A program made the translations under genes and the position numbers. This document shows positions 6,203 to 14,773 of a stretch of 24,041 nt of DNA, one piece after another. The first letter of the stretch is position 1. Every line of letters begins with the position of its first letter. The notes below the pieces were generated by a model. That model searched no databases and was not told the DNA's origin. It saw only the letters and a program-made list of their open reading frames with translations. The stretch is taken from positions 1 through 24,041 of IMG/VR virus record IMGVR_UViG_3300025671_006884; one strand, written 5' to 3'. The stretch comes from a virus.

Positions 6203-7095
6203 AGTTGAGTTTTAATCCAGTCCAGAATATTTACTTTGGGTTTCCATGTGAGTTCTGTTTTTGCTTTACGAATGTCTGCAAGTGTTTCTCTCATCTCACC
6301 AGGTCTACCAGACAGGAAGACTTGATTGCCATCAATTGCATTTGCAATCTCTTTGATACTCCAGTTCTCACCGTATCCAATATTATACACCTCACCCCAG
6401 TTGTCAAGTTCCTGGAAACTAATCAATGCATTTGCATCCACTACATCAGACACATGAATGAAGTCACGACGTTGTAGACCGTCACCATAGATTGTCAGAG
6501 GGAAACCTTCTCTCCTCATCTTCAAAAACTTACTGACTGCTGGTGCATATGTTCCTACGTGACGTGCTCTCTCACCATACACATTGGTATAACGGAATGC
6601 AACAGTCTTCATACCATACAGACCATAGTATGCCTTGACCATCTGTTCACCAGAAAGTTTACCAATAGCATATGCATTGAGAGGGTCTTCTCTCATCACC
6701 TCACTGTTTGGAATCGGATTCTTATTACCATATGCAGCAGATGTTGAAGAGTAGATAAACTTTTCAACACCATGTTTACGTGCGGCTTCAAGAACATTAA
6801 TTGTTCCCATGACCTGTGTCTCAATCGTAGGGATAGGATTATCTACAGATGCTTGTACACTAGCCTTTGCTGCAAGGTGGTACACATAATCTACATTCTT
6901 AAATATTTTTTCGATTGTAGAATAATGTCTGATGTCATGATGATAGTTTCTTGCATCTTTATTCCAATAGTAATCATCATGACCATCAGATGATTCATTA
7001 TCAATCACGATAACTTCGTGACCCATCTCAAGAAGTTTGTTGACAAGATGGCTTCCAATAAAACCAGCTCCACCAGTAACAAGTGACGTTCTCAT
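6199..7095 (-). CDS. UDP-glucose 4-epimerase-like SDR
   Basis: 298 residues. The NAD-binding TGGAGFIG is at 7-14. The catalytic residues fit S116-S-T in YSSTSAAYG and Y142-A-I-G-K146. The central segment, ending RRDFIHVSDV, is typical of sugar-nucleotide 4-epimerases. It would interconvert a UDP-sugar such as UDP-glucose/UDP-galactose or their N-acetyl forms, supplying donors to the neighbouring glycosyltransferases. GalE proper is about 340 residues, so this is a short member of the group and the substrate is uncertain. ATGA overlaps link it to both neighbours. Confidence 0.85.
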   Translation of the reverse strand: MRTSLVTGGAGFIGSHLVNKLLEMGHEVIVIDNESSDGHDDYYWNKDARNYHHDIRHYSTIEKIFKNVDYVYHLAAKASVQASVDNPIPTIETQVMGTINVLEAARKHGVEKFIYSSTSAAYGNKNPIPNSEVMREDPLNAYAIGKLSGEQMVKAYYGLYGMKTVAFRYTNVYGERARHVGTYAPAVSKFLKMRREGFPLTIYGDGLQRRDFIHVSDVVDANALISFQELDNWGEVYNIGYGENWSIKEIANAIDGNQVFLSGRPGEMRETLADIRKAKTELTWKPKVNILDWIKTQL

Positions 7096-7871
7096 AGTTT
7101 CTCAAAAATCCTATTCTTAAATGACTCCTCTACGTTTGGTGGTTCAGGAATAATGACCTTTGGTTTACAGTCACCTAACCACCATGCAACCTCAGCAAAT
7201 GTTGAAGCATACGTTCCAACAATTGTATCACATCTAGACAGTAACATCAAGTCAATGAATGCATCAACACTTGCTTGTGTAGAAGTGTTATGTCCTGACT
7301 CTGCCTTATGTGGATGATTGTATCTATCTTGTGAGTGAGTGATGATTCTGTCACCATACTTGTTCTCGAAGTGTTTCAATACATCATCATTATCACCACA
7401 TAAAAAGATTTTCTTATCTTTATCTAAACTATCAATAACATTCTCAAATAGTTCATCACTATGATACTTGTGTCGATCACAATACCAAGACCTGATGTGA
7501 AGACCAATCACTCCATCCCAGTCTTTTGTAAAGTCATCGATGTATTCTAGAATATCTTTGTTGATTTTAAGATGCTTGAATACCTTCTTGTATTTCTCAA
7601 CAAAATGTTCTGGAGTCTTGTCATACAGAAGGTCGATATGTTTGTATTCAGTTTTATATTTGTCTTCACCTGGAAGAGTTGCAAGTCTCCAGTTGTCATA
7701 ACATGGAAACGTATTTAATTCTTCATCAGTTGCAACTCTGATGTCGTCAAAAATATACGCATCTGCATTTTTGATGGTCAATGCTTGTTTGAATGTCCTT
7801 AGAATAGACGCGTAGTTCTTAATTCTATTTGCAAGACCAGGTGAACCATTATGAATTGCAACTTCAATCAT
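7092..7871 (-). CDS. Fucosyltransferase-like GT-B glycosyltransferase
   Basis: 259 residues. The segment GLHIRSWYCDRH at 123-134 contains the H-x-R signature of fucosyltransferase-like folds (compare NodZ and the O-fucosyltransferases). GTYASTFAEVAWWLG at 219-233 fits the nucleotide-sugar loop near the C-terminus. The N-terminal GSPGLANRIKNY is the place of the G-x-G-N-x loop of GT11. It is not a clear GT11, and the family name is a fold-level inference. It lies directly downstream of a GT11-like gene (ATGA overlap), so the two may add consecutive sugars. Confidence 0.7.
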   Translation of the reverse strand: MIEVAIHNGSPGLANRIKNYASILRTFKQALTIKNADAYIFDDIRVATDEELNTFPCYDNWRLATLPGEDKYKTEYKHIDLLYDKTPEHFVEKYKKVFKHLKINKDILEYIDDFTKDWDGVIGLHIRSWYCDRHKYHSDELFENVIDSLDKDKKIFLCGDNDDVLKHFENKYGDRIITHSQDRYNHPHKAESGHNTSTQASVDAFIDLMLLSRCDTIVGTYASTFAEVAWWLGDCKPKVIIPEPPNVEESFKNRIFEKL

Positions 7872-8674
7872 GACTTAATAACCTCCCAGGACTCGGGTAA
7901 CAGATCCTGTGTACTAATATGCTGTAAACCACTACCATACCATACATCAGGACAAATGACACGTTTGTCTGGGTTTTTAGATAGGTATGCAGCCCACCAG
8001 GAGAATGTAGAATTGGATATGATGTGATCACTACACTTAGACAACAGACACAGATCAAAGTGTGACTTATCTACACTGACAGTGATGTCATTGAAGTAGA
8101 AGTTATCACCCTTGAATACTTCTTGTTCCCCACACAACTTTAGATTGTTTGAACAAATAATATAAGGTCTGTCTTTACCCAGGATCTCAATTGCTCTCTC
8201 CCAATATTCCCATGGAAGATTACGATGATTATTAGATGCTCCAGGATAGTCGAAATGATTATTATACTCTCTGACACAAATGGACACAGGATTTTCTCTT
8301 AGAATATCCCCCCACTTATAATCTACCTCAGTGATAACCTCTTCTTTAAATCTAAAGTCCCACTTCAGTTGTCTCCATGCATCTTTAAAATACTTTTCGC
8401 TTTGAAAATACCCATTGAGATGAACATGATTTGGACAACTATCATAAAGTTCTTTACAGAATTCATGTGAATCATGTAGTTCAACTTCATCACCTTGGAT
8501 AGTTCCAAACCTTCCACCACAATGGAGCATTTCAAAACATTTACTTAGTTCTTGGTTCTCAGGGATGACAAAATCATATCCTTTGTTCTTTGCAATACCT
8601 ACGAGTGCAGCATATTGAAACATCTGGTTACCGATTCTACCATTATTTCCAAGGTTGTTCATTCCAATAGTCAT
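7868..8674 (-). CDS. GT11-like glycosyltransferase with altered HxRRGD
   Basis: 268 residues. GRIGNQMFQYA at 12-22 and SNSTFSWWAAYLS near the C-terminus are clear GT11 motifs. The donor-binding HIRRGD, however, is replaced by C133-V-R-E-Y-N138. Only the arginine corresponding to the first Arg remains. This may mean a different donor or a weak enzyme. The start at 8674 overlaps the upstream stop (ATGA). An alternative ATG lies four codons later. It is a paralogue of the gene at 3124-3918, from which it has diverged strongly. Confidence 0.82.
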   Translation of the reverse strand: MTIGMNNLGNNGRIGNQMFQYAALVGIAKNKGYDFVIPENQELSKCFEMLHCGGRFGTIQGDEVELHDSHEFCKELYDSCPNHVHLNGYFQSEKYFKDAWRQLKWDFRFKEEVITEVDYKWGDILRENPVSICVREYNNHFDYPGASNNHRNLPWEYWERAIEILGKDRPYIICSNNLKLCGEQEVFKGDNFYFNDITVSVDKSHFDLCLLSKCSDHIISNSTFSWWAAYLSKNPDKRVICPDVWYGSGLQHISTQDLLPESWEVIKS

Positions 8675-9498
8675 AATTTAATCTCCTTATTTTGTTCTGC
8701 CAGTGTTGTGTCAGTTATATCTCCTACATCAAGTGAATAGAAAGTATGCCAACCTCTTGCATTAGCTGCGTACCAATTATTTAAGGCACCTCTAGTCATC
8801 TTAATCTCTTCCCAGAACTGTCGAGATTGAATCTGGTAGTGATTGTTTAGGATCTCAGGATCATCTGGTCTCCCTACAAATGACAGGTTTATTGTAGGTC
8901 CACCCGTGAAGATTTTATGAATATTAAAATTACTTACACCAAACTTTGTATTTGCAATTTGTTTAGGTGCCCAAAGATTAAACCACTCTGGTTCCTCTTG
9001 ACCAGAACCAGCACACCTTGACCGATGAGTCATCCATACTCTGTCACCAAATGGAGCACGACTAGTAAAATTCTGAACCAAACCACCAGCAGGATGAGTA
9101 AGATGATCATTACTATTAAACCATACCCAGTTGGTTTCGACGGTTCCATAGTCTTCGTACTTCCTAAGAATCTCTTTCAGATCAGTAGTCTTAGGACTAT
9201 ATAAGAACTCATCAAGATCAATTTGTGCAATCCATTGAGTTTCGTTACAAATAGGTAGAAAGAATTTATTGTTTACATCAGTCTGCCTACCAGTGTATCT
9301 CTCTGTAATGTCATTTTGGAAGAGAGTAACAAAGCCTTCACGAATGAAAGGTTCAAGAATAGGCATGTACTCGTCATCACTGAAGTCGTTGACCAGATAG
9401 ATGTGATCAACACCATGATGTTTATAATGTAAAATCCACTCTTTAAGATTCCAACTTTCATTCTTGAATACTGATGCAACTGATAGGTAGTGTTTCAT
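8671..9498 (-). CDS. Glycosyltransferase family 92 (DUF23-like)
   Basis: 275 residues. GT92 members add galactose, for instance to fucose on glycans. FKNESWNLKEWILHYKHHG at 11-29 and the following HIYLVNDFSDD match the family N-terminus. D94-L-D-E-F98 is the metal-binding D-x-D. HKIF and NHY later in the sequence fit the C-terminal half of the domain. There is no signal peptide. GT92 acting on fucose is interesting next to fucosyltransferase-like genes, but specificity cannot be assigned here. ATGA overlaps link it to both neighbours. Confidence 0.85.
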   Translation of the reverse strand: MKHYLSVASVFKNESWNLKEWILHYKHHGVDHIYLVNDFSDDEYMPILEPFIREGFVTLFQNDITERYTGRQTDVNNKFFLPICNETQWIAQIDLDEFLYSPKTTDLKEILRKYEDYGTVETNWVWFNSNDHLTHPAGGLVQNFTSRAPFGDRVWMTHRSRCAGSGQEEPEWFNLWAPKQIANTKFGVSNFNIHKIFTGGPTINLSFVGRPDDPEILNNHYQIQSRQFWEEIKMTRGALNNWYAANARGWHTFYSLDVGDITDTTLAEQNKEIKL

Positions 9499-10208
9499 AA
9501 TGTGATACCGTGTTTCTTTCTACAATATTCAAATTCTTTCTGTACTTCTTCGTCACTGATTGTTGAGGATAGTGCATCCTTATTCACTCTTTGAGTCATC
9601 AGACAGTCATTGAGATAATAACAATCACCATACTTAGTTCTTAATGAATAGTAGAAATCAATGTCCAATAACATACATGTCTTAGGATCCCATCTTACAT
9701 CCATGTCTTTATTCTTATATGAGATAACCGCTACACCACTCATAGTATTGTTACCTCTTGCTCTCAACATATTATCATTCCATCTTGGCATCAAGAATGT
9801 ATCAAATGTTCTACCATCATCTCTGGTGTGATTAGTTCCACACACTAACCACATCTTATCAGAGGTCATTAATGCATTATAAGTTTTCTCCAATGCATCT
9901 TTAGTATAAAAATAGTCATCCATGAACATCATCTTGACAACCTCACCCTTGGCAAGATCCATTCCGATGTTCATATTGGTTGCAACATCTCCTCTATGTT
10001 CTTCGTCTCTGAAGTAGATGATATTGAGGTCAAAGATATTGTCATTACAGAAATCTTCAATCTTTTTATCAACACTCTGGTCAGTAACAATAACTTCTAC
10101 TTCTTTAAGTGTTTGTTGTGAGATGGTACGAAACATATCAGAAAGATATCTAACACCCTTACCACCATACTCATAACAAGGGATGACTACAGATACCTTT
10201 ATTTCCAT
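9495..10208 (-). CDS. Glycosyltransferase family 2
   Basis: 237 residues, a single GT-A domain. VSVVIPCYEYGG at 5-16 is the family's UDP-binding start. MFMDDYFY at 94-101 carries the D-D metal site, and the preceding NMNIGMDLAKGE fits the usual helix. D-I-D-F-Y-Y at about 183-188 may be the acceptor-site acidic pair. The start overlaps the end of the methyltransferase gene by 10 bases, with AAGG just upstream. The sugar is unknown. Confidence 0.87.
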   Translation of the reverse strand: MEIKVSVVIPCYEYGGKGVRYLSDMFRTISQQTLKEVEVIVTDQSVDKKIEDFCNDNIFDLNIIYFRDEEHRGDVATNMNIGMDLAKGEVVKMMFMDDYFYTKDALEKTYNALMTSDKMWLVCGTNHTRDDGRTFDTFLMPRWNDNMLRARGNNTMSGVAVISYKNKDMDVRWDPKTCMLLDIDFYYSLRTKYGDCYYLNDCLMTQRVNKDALSSTISDEEVQKEFEYCRKKHGITL

Positions 10209-10882
10209 ACCTTGACACCAGCACTGATACCATCTTCATAGATCTCAAACTTGTACCCGTGTTTGGTAAGCCACTCTCTGAAAGCCTTTCTCTCATGGTG
10301 GTCATAGTCAGGTTCATGACCATGCCAGTCATCAAATCGGAAGTACAGTTGATCCCACTCACACTTATCAATAAACTTGAATGCAGAGACTGTAGGTTCG
10401 TAGATGTCTAGGTCAATATGAATTGCACCAACCTTACCAATACCAAAGTCAGATGGTTCTTTCTCTACCATCTCATGAACATCTTCAACAAAGATCTTGA
10501 TGTTGGGTGAGACAGAACACTTCTTCTTTACATCTTCTACAGTCTTTGGGATCCAAGTATAGGAGGGGTCACCAATACGGAACGCACCCTCTGCCCATCC
10601 AGCATATGATGGTGTGGGTTGCTGTGTGACCTCCAGACCTTTGAAGTGGTCGAAACCAAAGACTTTACGTGATGGATTTTTCTGTCCAATAGGAAGGATT
10701 GTACCACCACTACAGACACCGAATTCTAGAATATCTCCTTCTCCACCCAACTCTTCGATACGTTCTGCAAAGGTAACGTGATTGAGTGTGTAACTTGCTG
10801 TGTTATTGTCAGTTCTCTTAGGACCTTCAGGAAACACATTATCCTCCTCAACAAAGGAGGGTGCATTATAAACAAATGACAT
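10199..10882 (-). CDS. SAM-dependent methyltransferase (TylF/MycF-like)
   Basis: 227 residues from ATG 10882. A longer frame to 10963 has an unlikely N-terminus lying over the upstream gene. LEFGVCSGGT at 52-61 is the SAM-binding loop of class I methyltransferases. GFDHFKGLE at 77-85 and HIDLDIYEP further on fit the TylF/MycF sugar O-methyltransferase group, where Asp residues bind the metal. It probably methylates a hydroxyl on a sugar, which would cap or modify the phage-directed glycan. A GATAAATA late-promoter motif lies 20 bases upstream. There is no evident Shine-Dalgarno. Confidence 0.8.
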   Translation of the reverse strand: MSFVYNAPSFVEEDNVFPEGPKRTDNNTASYTLNHVTFAERIEELGGEGDILEFGVCSGGTILPIGQKNPSRKVFGFDHFKGLEVTQQPTPSYAGWAEGAFRIGDPSYTWIPKTVEDVKKKCSVSPNIKIFVEDVHEMVEKEPSDFGIGKVGAIHIDLDIYEPTVSAFKFIDKCEWDQLYFRFDDWHGHEPDYDHHERKAFREWLTKHGYKFEIYEDGISAGVKVWK

Positions 10883-10901
10883 AGTAATAATGAATTTGAA
10901 A

Positions 10902-10909
10902 TATTTATC
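10902..10909 (-). promoter_or_regulatory. Internal T4-type late promoter GATAAATA
   Basis: Minus-strand GATAAATA matches the cyanomyovirus late consensus NATAAATA and lies 20 bases before the ATG at 10882. It overlaps the stop codon (TAA) of the upstream gene. It would allow the second half of the glycan operon to be transcribed late. Confidence 0.55.
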
Positions 10910-11627
10910 GGGGGTTGTAACCCTCCACCTCGACACCAGGTGGAAGATTATTGTGAAAACCAAATGGAATTATACCACTATTCTCAGGAACAGGGGACTC
11001 GTATGAGAAGTATTTTGCAATCTCAATAGGAGCTATCTTACAACCACGTTTCTCATATAGGTGTTTGTTGTGGACAGTTATATTACCGTCTTCATTAGTA
11101 TTATTGCTCCCAAACATTTTATAGAAATCTGGAGCAACTTCTGTTAGTTTAAATGGTATCCATTCATGACAAGGAACTTCTAAAAGTTTTTTAGACCTTA
11201 AAGAAAATCCACCATTTCCTACCCTTTGGTGTTCACCGAATGGGGTGATGTATGCCTTTTCTCTGATGGGCCAGGGAGCACCAATGTAATCATAATCAAA
11301 AAACTCATCCATCCAAGCATCAGGATTAAGTATGAACGCATGATCTTGGATGAGTAGAACATAGTCGGTGTCAATATGTTTATGAAGGTGATAGAGAATA
11401 TAATAATTATATTCATCAATATTAGTCAGTGGTCTGACTTGTTCCTCTACTAAAATACCATCAGAGGACAGTTCCTCCTTGTACTTAGTGACATACTCAG
11501 GGGTGGTAACTAACTTGACCTCCCCGAAGTTTGCAACACTCATACAAGTGTGAAGTGCCTTGATGGTCTCTTCTATTCTATTTGTATTATCAATCGCAAA
11601 GCATGTAACTCTGGATAGATCAAGCAT
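10905..11627 (-). CDS. DUF5672-family putative glycosyltransferase
   Basis: 240 residues. Y114-IGAPW119 and VGNGGFSLRS at 136-145 are the marks of the DUF5672 domain, which occurs with glycosyltransferases and has a GT-A-like layout. LLIQDHAFIL at 91-100 occupies the place of the metal-binding acidic motif but reads Q-D-H rather than D-x-D. No signal peptide is visible. It overlaps the end of the RfbH-type gene by 8 bases. The activity is inferred from family association only. Confidence 0.72.
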   Translation of the reverse strand: MLDLSRVTCFAIDNTNRIEETIKALHTCMSVANFGEVKLVTTPEYVTKYKEELSSDGILVEEQVRPLTNIDEYNYYILYHLHKHIDTDYVLLIQDHAFILNPDAWMDEFFDYDYIGAPWPIREKAYITPFGEHQRVGNGGFSLRSKKLLEVPCHEWIPFKLTEVAPDFYKMFGSNNTNEDGNITVHNKHLYEKRGCKIAPIEIAKYFSYESPVPENSGIIPFGFHNNLPPGVEVEGYNPR

Positions 11628-12915
11628 TCTTAAAATCCTCTACTACTTGTCCAATGTAATCAATCATATCATCAGTGATGACAGGAGAACAACCAAGGAA
11701 GAACACTGTGTTAAGAACCTTATTGGCTTCAGGATACTTCATGGCATCATCAAGATGTGAGTAACCAGGATGAAGAAGTATATTACCAGCAAAGTAATTA
11801 CGTGTTTGAACTTTGTTCTTCTCAAGGTGAGCAACAAGAGAGTGTTTCAGTTTCTTGTTGTCACATACAATAGGAACACCAAACCAACTGGTCTCACTGT
11901 CTTCACGCTCATTGACAACACGACAACCAGGAATAGTCTCGATAATCTTTTGAATCCTCTCCTTATTCTTTCTCCTCAGACTATGAATCTCATCAAACTT
12001 CAGGAGTTGAACTGAACCAACTGCACCCTGCATGTCAAGGGGTTTCAGGTTATAACCCATCTGTGAGAACACATACTTGTGATCCACAACATCTTCATAA
12101 CCATCTAACCAGGTATCAAATCGACGACCACATACACCATTAGAGAGGAGATTCTGTTGTCCGACACAGTAACAACCACGACCCCACCAAGCAAAACTAC
12201 GAGCCAGATCTACTATCTCTTTAACATTTGAAGACACCATACCACCTTCAATGGTACAAATGTGGTGAGCAGGATAAAAGGAACAAGATGCTGCGATTGC
12301 ATGTTTGGTAAGATACTCACCTTTGTATTTACTACCAAGACTGTCACAGTTATCTGCAATGATGTGGATATCCTTACTCTTACAGATCTCAACTAGACGA
12401 TCAAGATCATATGCATTACCAAGAACAGGAGAAGAGAAGACTGCACGTGTCTTTGATGTAATCTTTTCCTCAACTTGATCCATGTTCCAGTTCAGATCAT
12501 CCCAGTTGATGTCAACAAAAACTGGTTTTAGACCATTCTGTACCAGTGGAGCAATGGTTGTAGCAAAACCACAAGAACATACGATGACCTCATCACCATC
12601 TTCCCACCCAAAATATTTCTTCAGAGCAGCAATCATCACCAGATTTGCCGATGAACCAGAGTTGACCATGACAGAATGATCGAAACCAAACTTGTTAGAG
12701 AACTCTTTCTCAAACTTGTTCACCTTCTCACCAGAAGACAACCACTTACCTTTCAGTGTAGCATAGATAAGTTCTTGGATCTCTAGATCATTCCAATATG
12801 GACCAGAGTAGTAGACATTATTGCCAGGCTTCCAATCCTTATTCGCCATGAAAGGAAAGACGTTATCGTCCATCTCTTTGGCGTCTTGGATGAAGTTCTC
12901 AATCAGTTGGTACAT
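11620..12915 (-). CDS. rfbH: RfbH-type CDP-4-keto-6-deoxyglucose 3-dehydratase (PLP, Fe-S)
   Basis: 431 residues of the DegT/DnrJ/EryC1 fold. In aminotransferases of this fold a Lys follows SFxxx. Here the segment is S212-FYPA-H217, so the PLP lysine is replaced by His, the hallmark of 3-dehydratases such as RfbH (E1) and ColD. Residues 248-262 contain C-Y-C and, after 11 residues, a further Cys. With C190 this fits the [2Fe-2S] ligand set of RfbH, which ColD lacks. E1 removes the 3-hydroxyl of CDP-4-keto-6-deoxyglucose on the way to 3,6-dideoxyhexoses and needs a reductase (E3). No E3, RfbF or RfbG is visible here. One base separates it from the upstream stop. The family name is strong and the exact substrate is inferred. 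Confidence 0.88.
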   Translation of the reverse strand: MYQLIENFIQDAKEMDDNVFPFMANKDWKPGNNVYYSGPYWNDLEIQELIYATLKGKWLSSGEKVNKFEKEFSNKFGFDHSVMVNSGSSANLVMIAALKKYFGWEDGDEVIVCSCGFATTIAPLVQNGLKPVFVDINWDDLNWNMDQVEEKITSKTRAVFSSPVLGNAYDLDRLVEICKSKDIHIIADNCDSLGSKYKGEYLTKHAIAASCSFYPAHHICTIEGGMVSSNVKEIVDLARSFAWWGRGCYCVGQQNLLSNGVCGRRFDTWLDGYEDVVDHKYVFSQMGYNLKPLDMQGAVGSVQLLKFDEIHSLRRKNKERIQKIIETIPGCRVVNEREDSETSWFGVPIVCDNKKLKHSLVAHLEKNKVQTRNYFAGNILLHPGYSHLDDAMKYPEANKVLNTVFFLGCSPVITDDMIDYIGQVVEDFKNA

Positions 12916-12916
12916 A

Positions 12917-13891
12917 TTATTCTACAGTTTGATTTCTACTATACAACGGACTCTTAATCCTGTAAACATCCCATTCCCTTTCACACTCTTTACCACTGAA
13001 CTCTTTACCATCTCTATCGATGTAGTCCCAGGTTGGTACAATGATATCATCACCACGCCACCAACCATCGGATGTCTTATGGTCGAACCAATACTTAGGA
13101 GCGATTACTTTCTTAACTTCCTCACTTGTCCATACGGGCCAGAAAGAAAATGTCGATGCAGACATAATTACATTCCTAGCATTATATAGGATCGACCAAT
13201 CAACCCCAATATTACCACCCTTATACTTGAAGAATCCAGTTCCTTGTTCGATGTCTTCTTGTTCAGAAAGAGTGGTGGCACCTACAACCTTTGCCCATGG
13301 GATGAACTTGTTTGCATTCTCAGGATCATCTGTGACAACCACAAATTTCATATTGGGATTGTATTCCAACATACGATCACGTGCGTTCTCATAGAATTTA
13401 GGTTCCAACCATGACGCAGTGATCAAATACTCACCACCACGGAAGTGAATCACACATGTATCATCGTCACAGTAATCTCGGACATCGATATTAGTCTTCA
13501 ACCATTTTCTGATGGTGTTCTTTTGACCATCTAGGTATGACAGACACTGAAACAGTCCATCAATCTTTGAATTGTCAGGTAGATTGTTCCACAGACCAGG
13601 ATCAAAAAAGATACCATCATGTCCACACTGAGGAAGAGGGACAGAATGTTCACGAATATAGTGTTTAATACCTTGTGGGAGAGATGCAGGTTGTTGTCCT
13701 TCCCGCGGTGTAGAACCACCAATAACTTCCTCACCAAAATCAAAGTCAGGCATAAAGTTCTTTGCCTTGAATGGAGTGGTCTTCATGACACCCCACTTAT
13801 ATCCATGTCTGTATGCAAGTATCCTTGATACGACAAGGTTCCAGATCTGGTTACCCAGTCCAGAACCCCTATAGATTTCAGTAACGATCAT
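12917..13891 (-). CDS. GT11-like glycosyltransferase (fucosyltransferase family)
   Basis: 324 residues. The N-terminal GSGLGNQIWNL at 9-19 and the C-terminal SASTFSFWPVW at 244-254 match GT11 layout. The donor motif reads H149-F-R-G-G-E154 instead of HxRRGD, so the second Arg and the Asp are altered. It is longer than the two other GT11-like proteins (264 and 268) because of extra C-terminal sequence after 255 and an insertion between the first two motifs. The start overlaps the GT17 stop (ATGA). Confidence 0.8.
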   Translation of the reverse strand: MIVTEIYRGSGLGNQIWNLVVSRILAYRHGYKWGVMKTTPFKAKNFMPDFDFGEEVIGGSTPREGQQPASLPQGIKHYIREHSVPLPQCGHDGIFFDPGLWNNLPDNSKIDGLFQCLSYLDGQKNTIRKWLKTNIDVRDYCDDDTCVIHFRGGEYLITASWLEPKFYENARDRMLEYNPNMKFVVVTDDPENANKFIPWAKVVGATTLSEQEDIEQGTGFFKYKGGNIGVDWSILYNARNVIMSASTFSFWPVWTSEEVKKVIAPKYWFDHKTSDGWWRGDDIIVPTWDYIDRDGKEFSGKECEREWDVYRIKSPLYSRNQTVE

Positions 13892-14772
13892 TTGATTAGA
13901 TAAGAATACTTTTCTTGGTTGTCAATAAGATACTGAGGGAATCGATCTTCGTCAAAGTGACAGATACAATAGGATGCATTGTCTTGACCAAGTGGTGATC
14001 TACCATCCTTGAGTCTTTGTTCCAACTCTCCAATCAGTCTATCATTATTCAACTCAGTATGTGCTGAAGATTTAATCTTCTTCATCACTCGATCATACAT
14101 GGTAGTCTCTTCATCACTACCAACTGTACTCCAGTGCCAACCACCAGGATAGATCCTAAGATTATTCTCTTGAGGAAGTTCACGTCTCATACCAGTCAGA
14201 GTATACTTCTTCAGTGTGGCAAAGTCACACATCTTTGTACCAATCCAACGAGGACCTTCTTCTTCATAAGAGAAGTCTTTAGTTTGAGAATGAATCGTAC
14301 CACTGGTCTCGAACCAGTTCAGTGCAGCTTGGTAATTATCTTGTGCAAAGTTATAGACAGTACCAGGTTTGTAGAATGATTCATACTGTTCAATGACTTC
14401 AGGATTAGGTACTTCATCCAAATCACTCCAGATAATGATGTCTTCATCAGAACAATGTTCCTTCAGTACATCCATAATACTATCTTTATAGTATGTGTCC
14501 CTCATAAAGGACTCTCTCTTCACATTGTATTGAATACCTTTTGCTTGAAGTTCTTCCTGAGAGGGTTCTTCAATCTTGGTGTAGATAATCTTATTTTTAA
14601 ACTTCTTGAATCTCTTATCTGTCTTCTTAAATACAAACCCCTTATCTTCACCAGAGAAAGTTTTACTACCCTCACTGAATACAAAATAATCAACATACGG
14701 ATCAAGGAGATTCATCCGAATCTCCAACAGATCTAACTCATAACCAAAAAGAAATACGTCAAATACTTTCAT
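13888..14772 (-). CDS. Glycosyltransferase family 17
   Basis: 294 residues. GT17 contains beta-1,4-mannosyl-glycoprotein N-acetylglucosaminyltransferase and bacterial and phage relatives. The start FLFGYELDLLEIRMNLL at 7-23 and the following YVDYFVFSEGSKTFSG are highly characteristic. S116-DLDE120 carries the D-x-D-E metal site. G-G-W-H-W-S later in the protein also fits the family. It lacks the signal anchor of eukaryotic members. One base separates it from the FkbM-family gene. Confidence 0.88.
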   Translation of the reverse strand: MKVFDVFLFGYELDLLEIRMNLLDPYVDYFVFSEGSKTFSGEDKGFVFKKTDKRFKKFKNKIIYTKIEEPSQEELQAKGIQYNVKRESFMRDTYYKDSIMDVLKEHCSDEDIIIWSDLDEVPNPEVIEQYESFYKPGTVYNFAQDNYQAALNWFETSGTIHSQTKDFSYEEEGPRWIGTKMCDFATLKKYTLTGMRRELPQENNLRIYPGGWHWSTVGSDEETTMYDRVMKKIKSSAHTELNNDRLIGELEQRLKDGRSPLGQDNASYCICHFDEDRFPQYLIDNQEKYSYLIK

Positions 14773-14773
14773 G

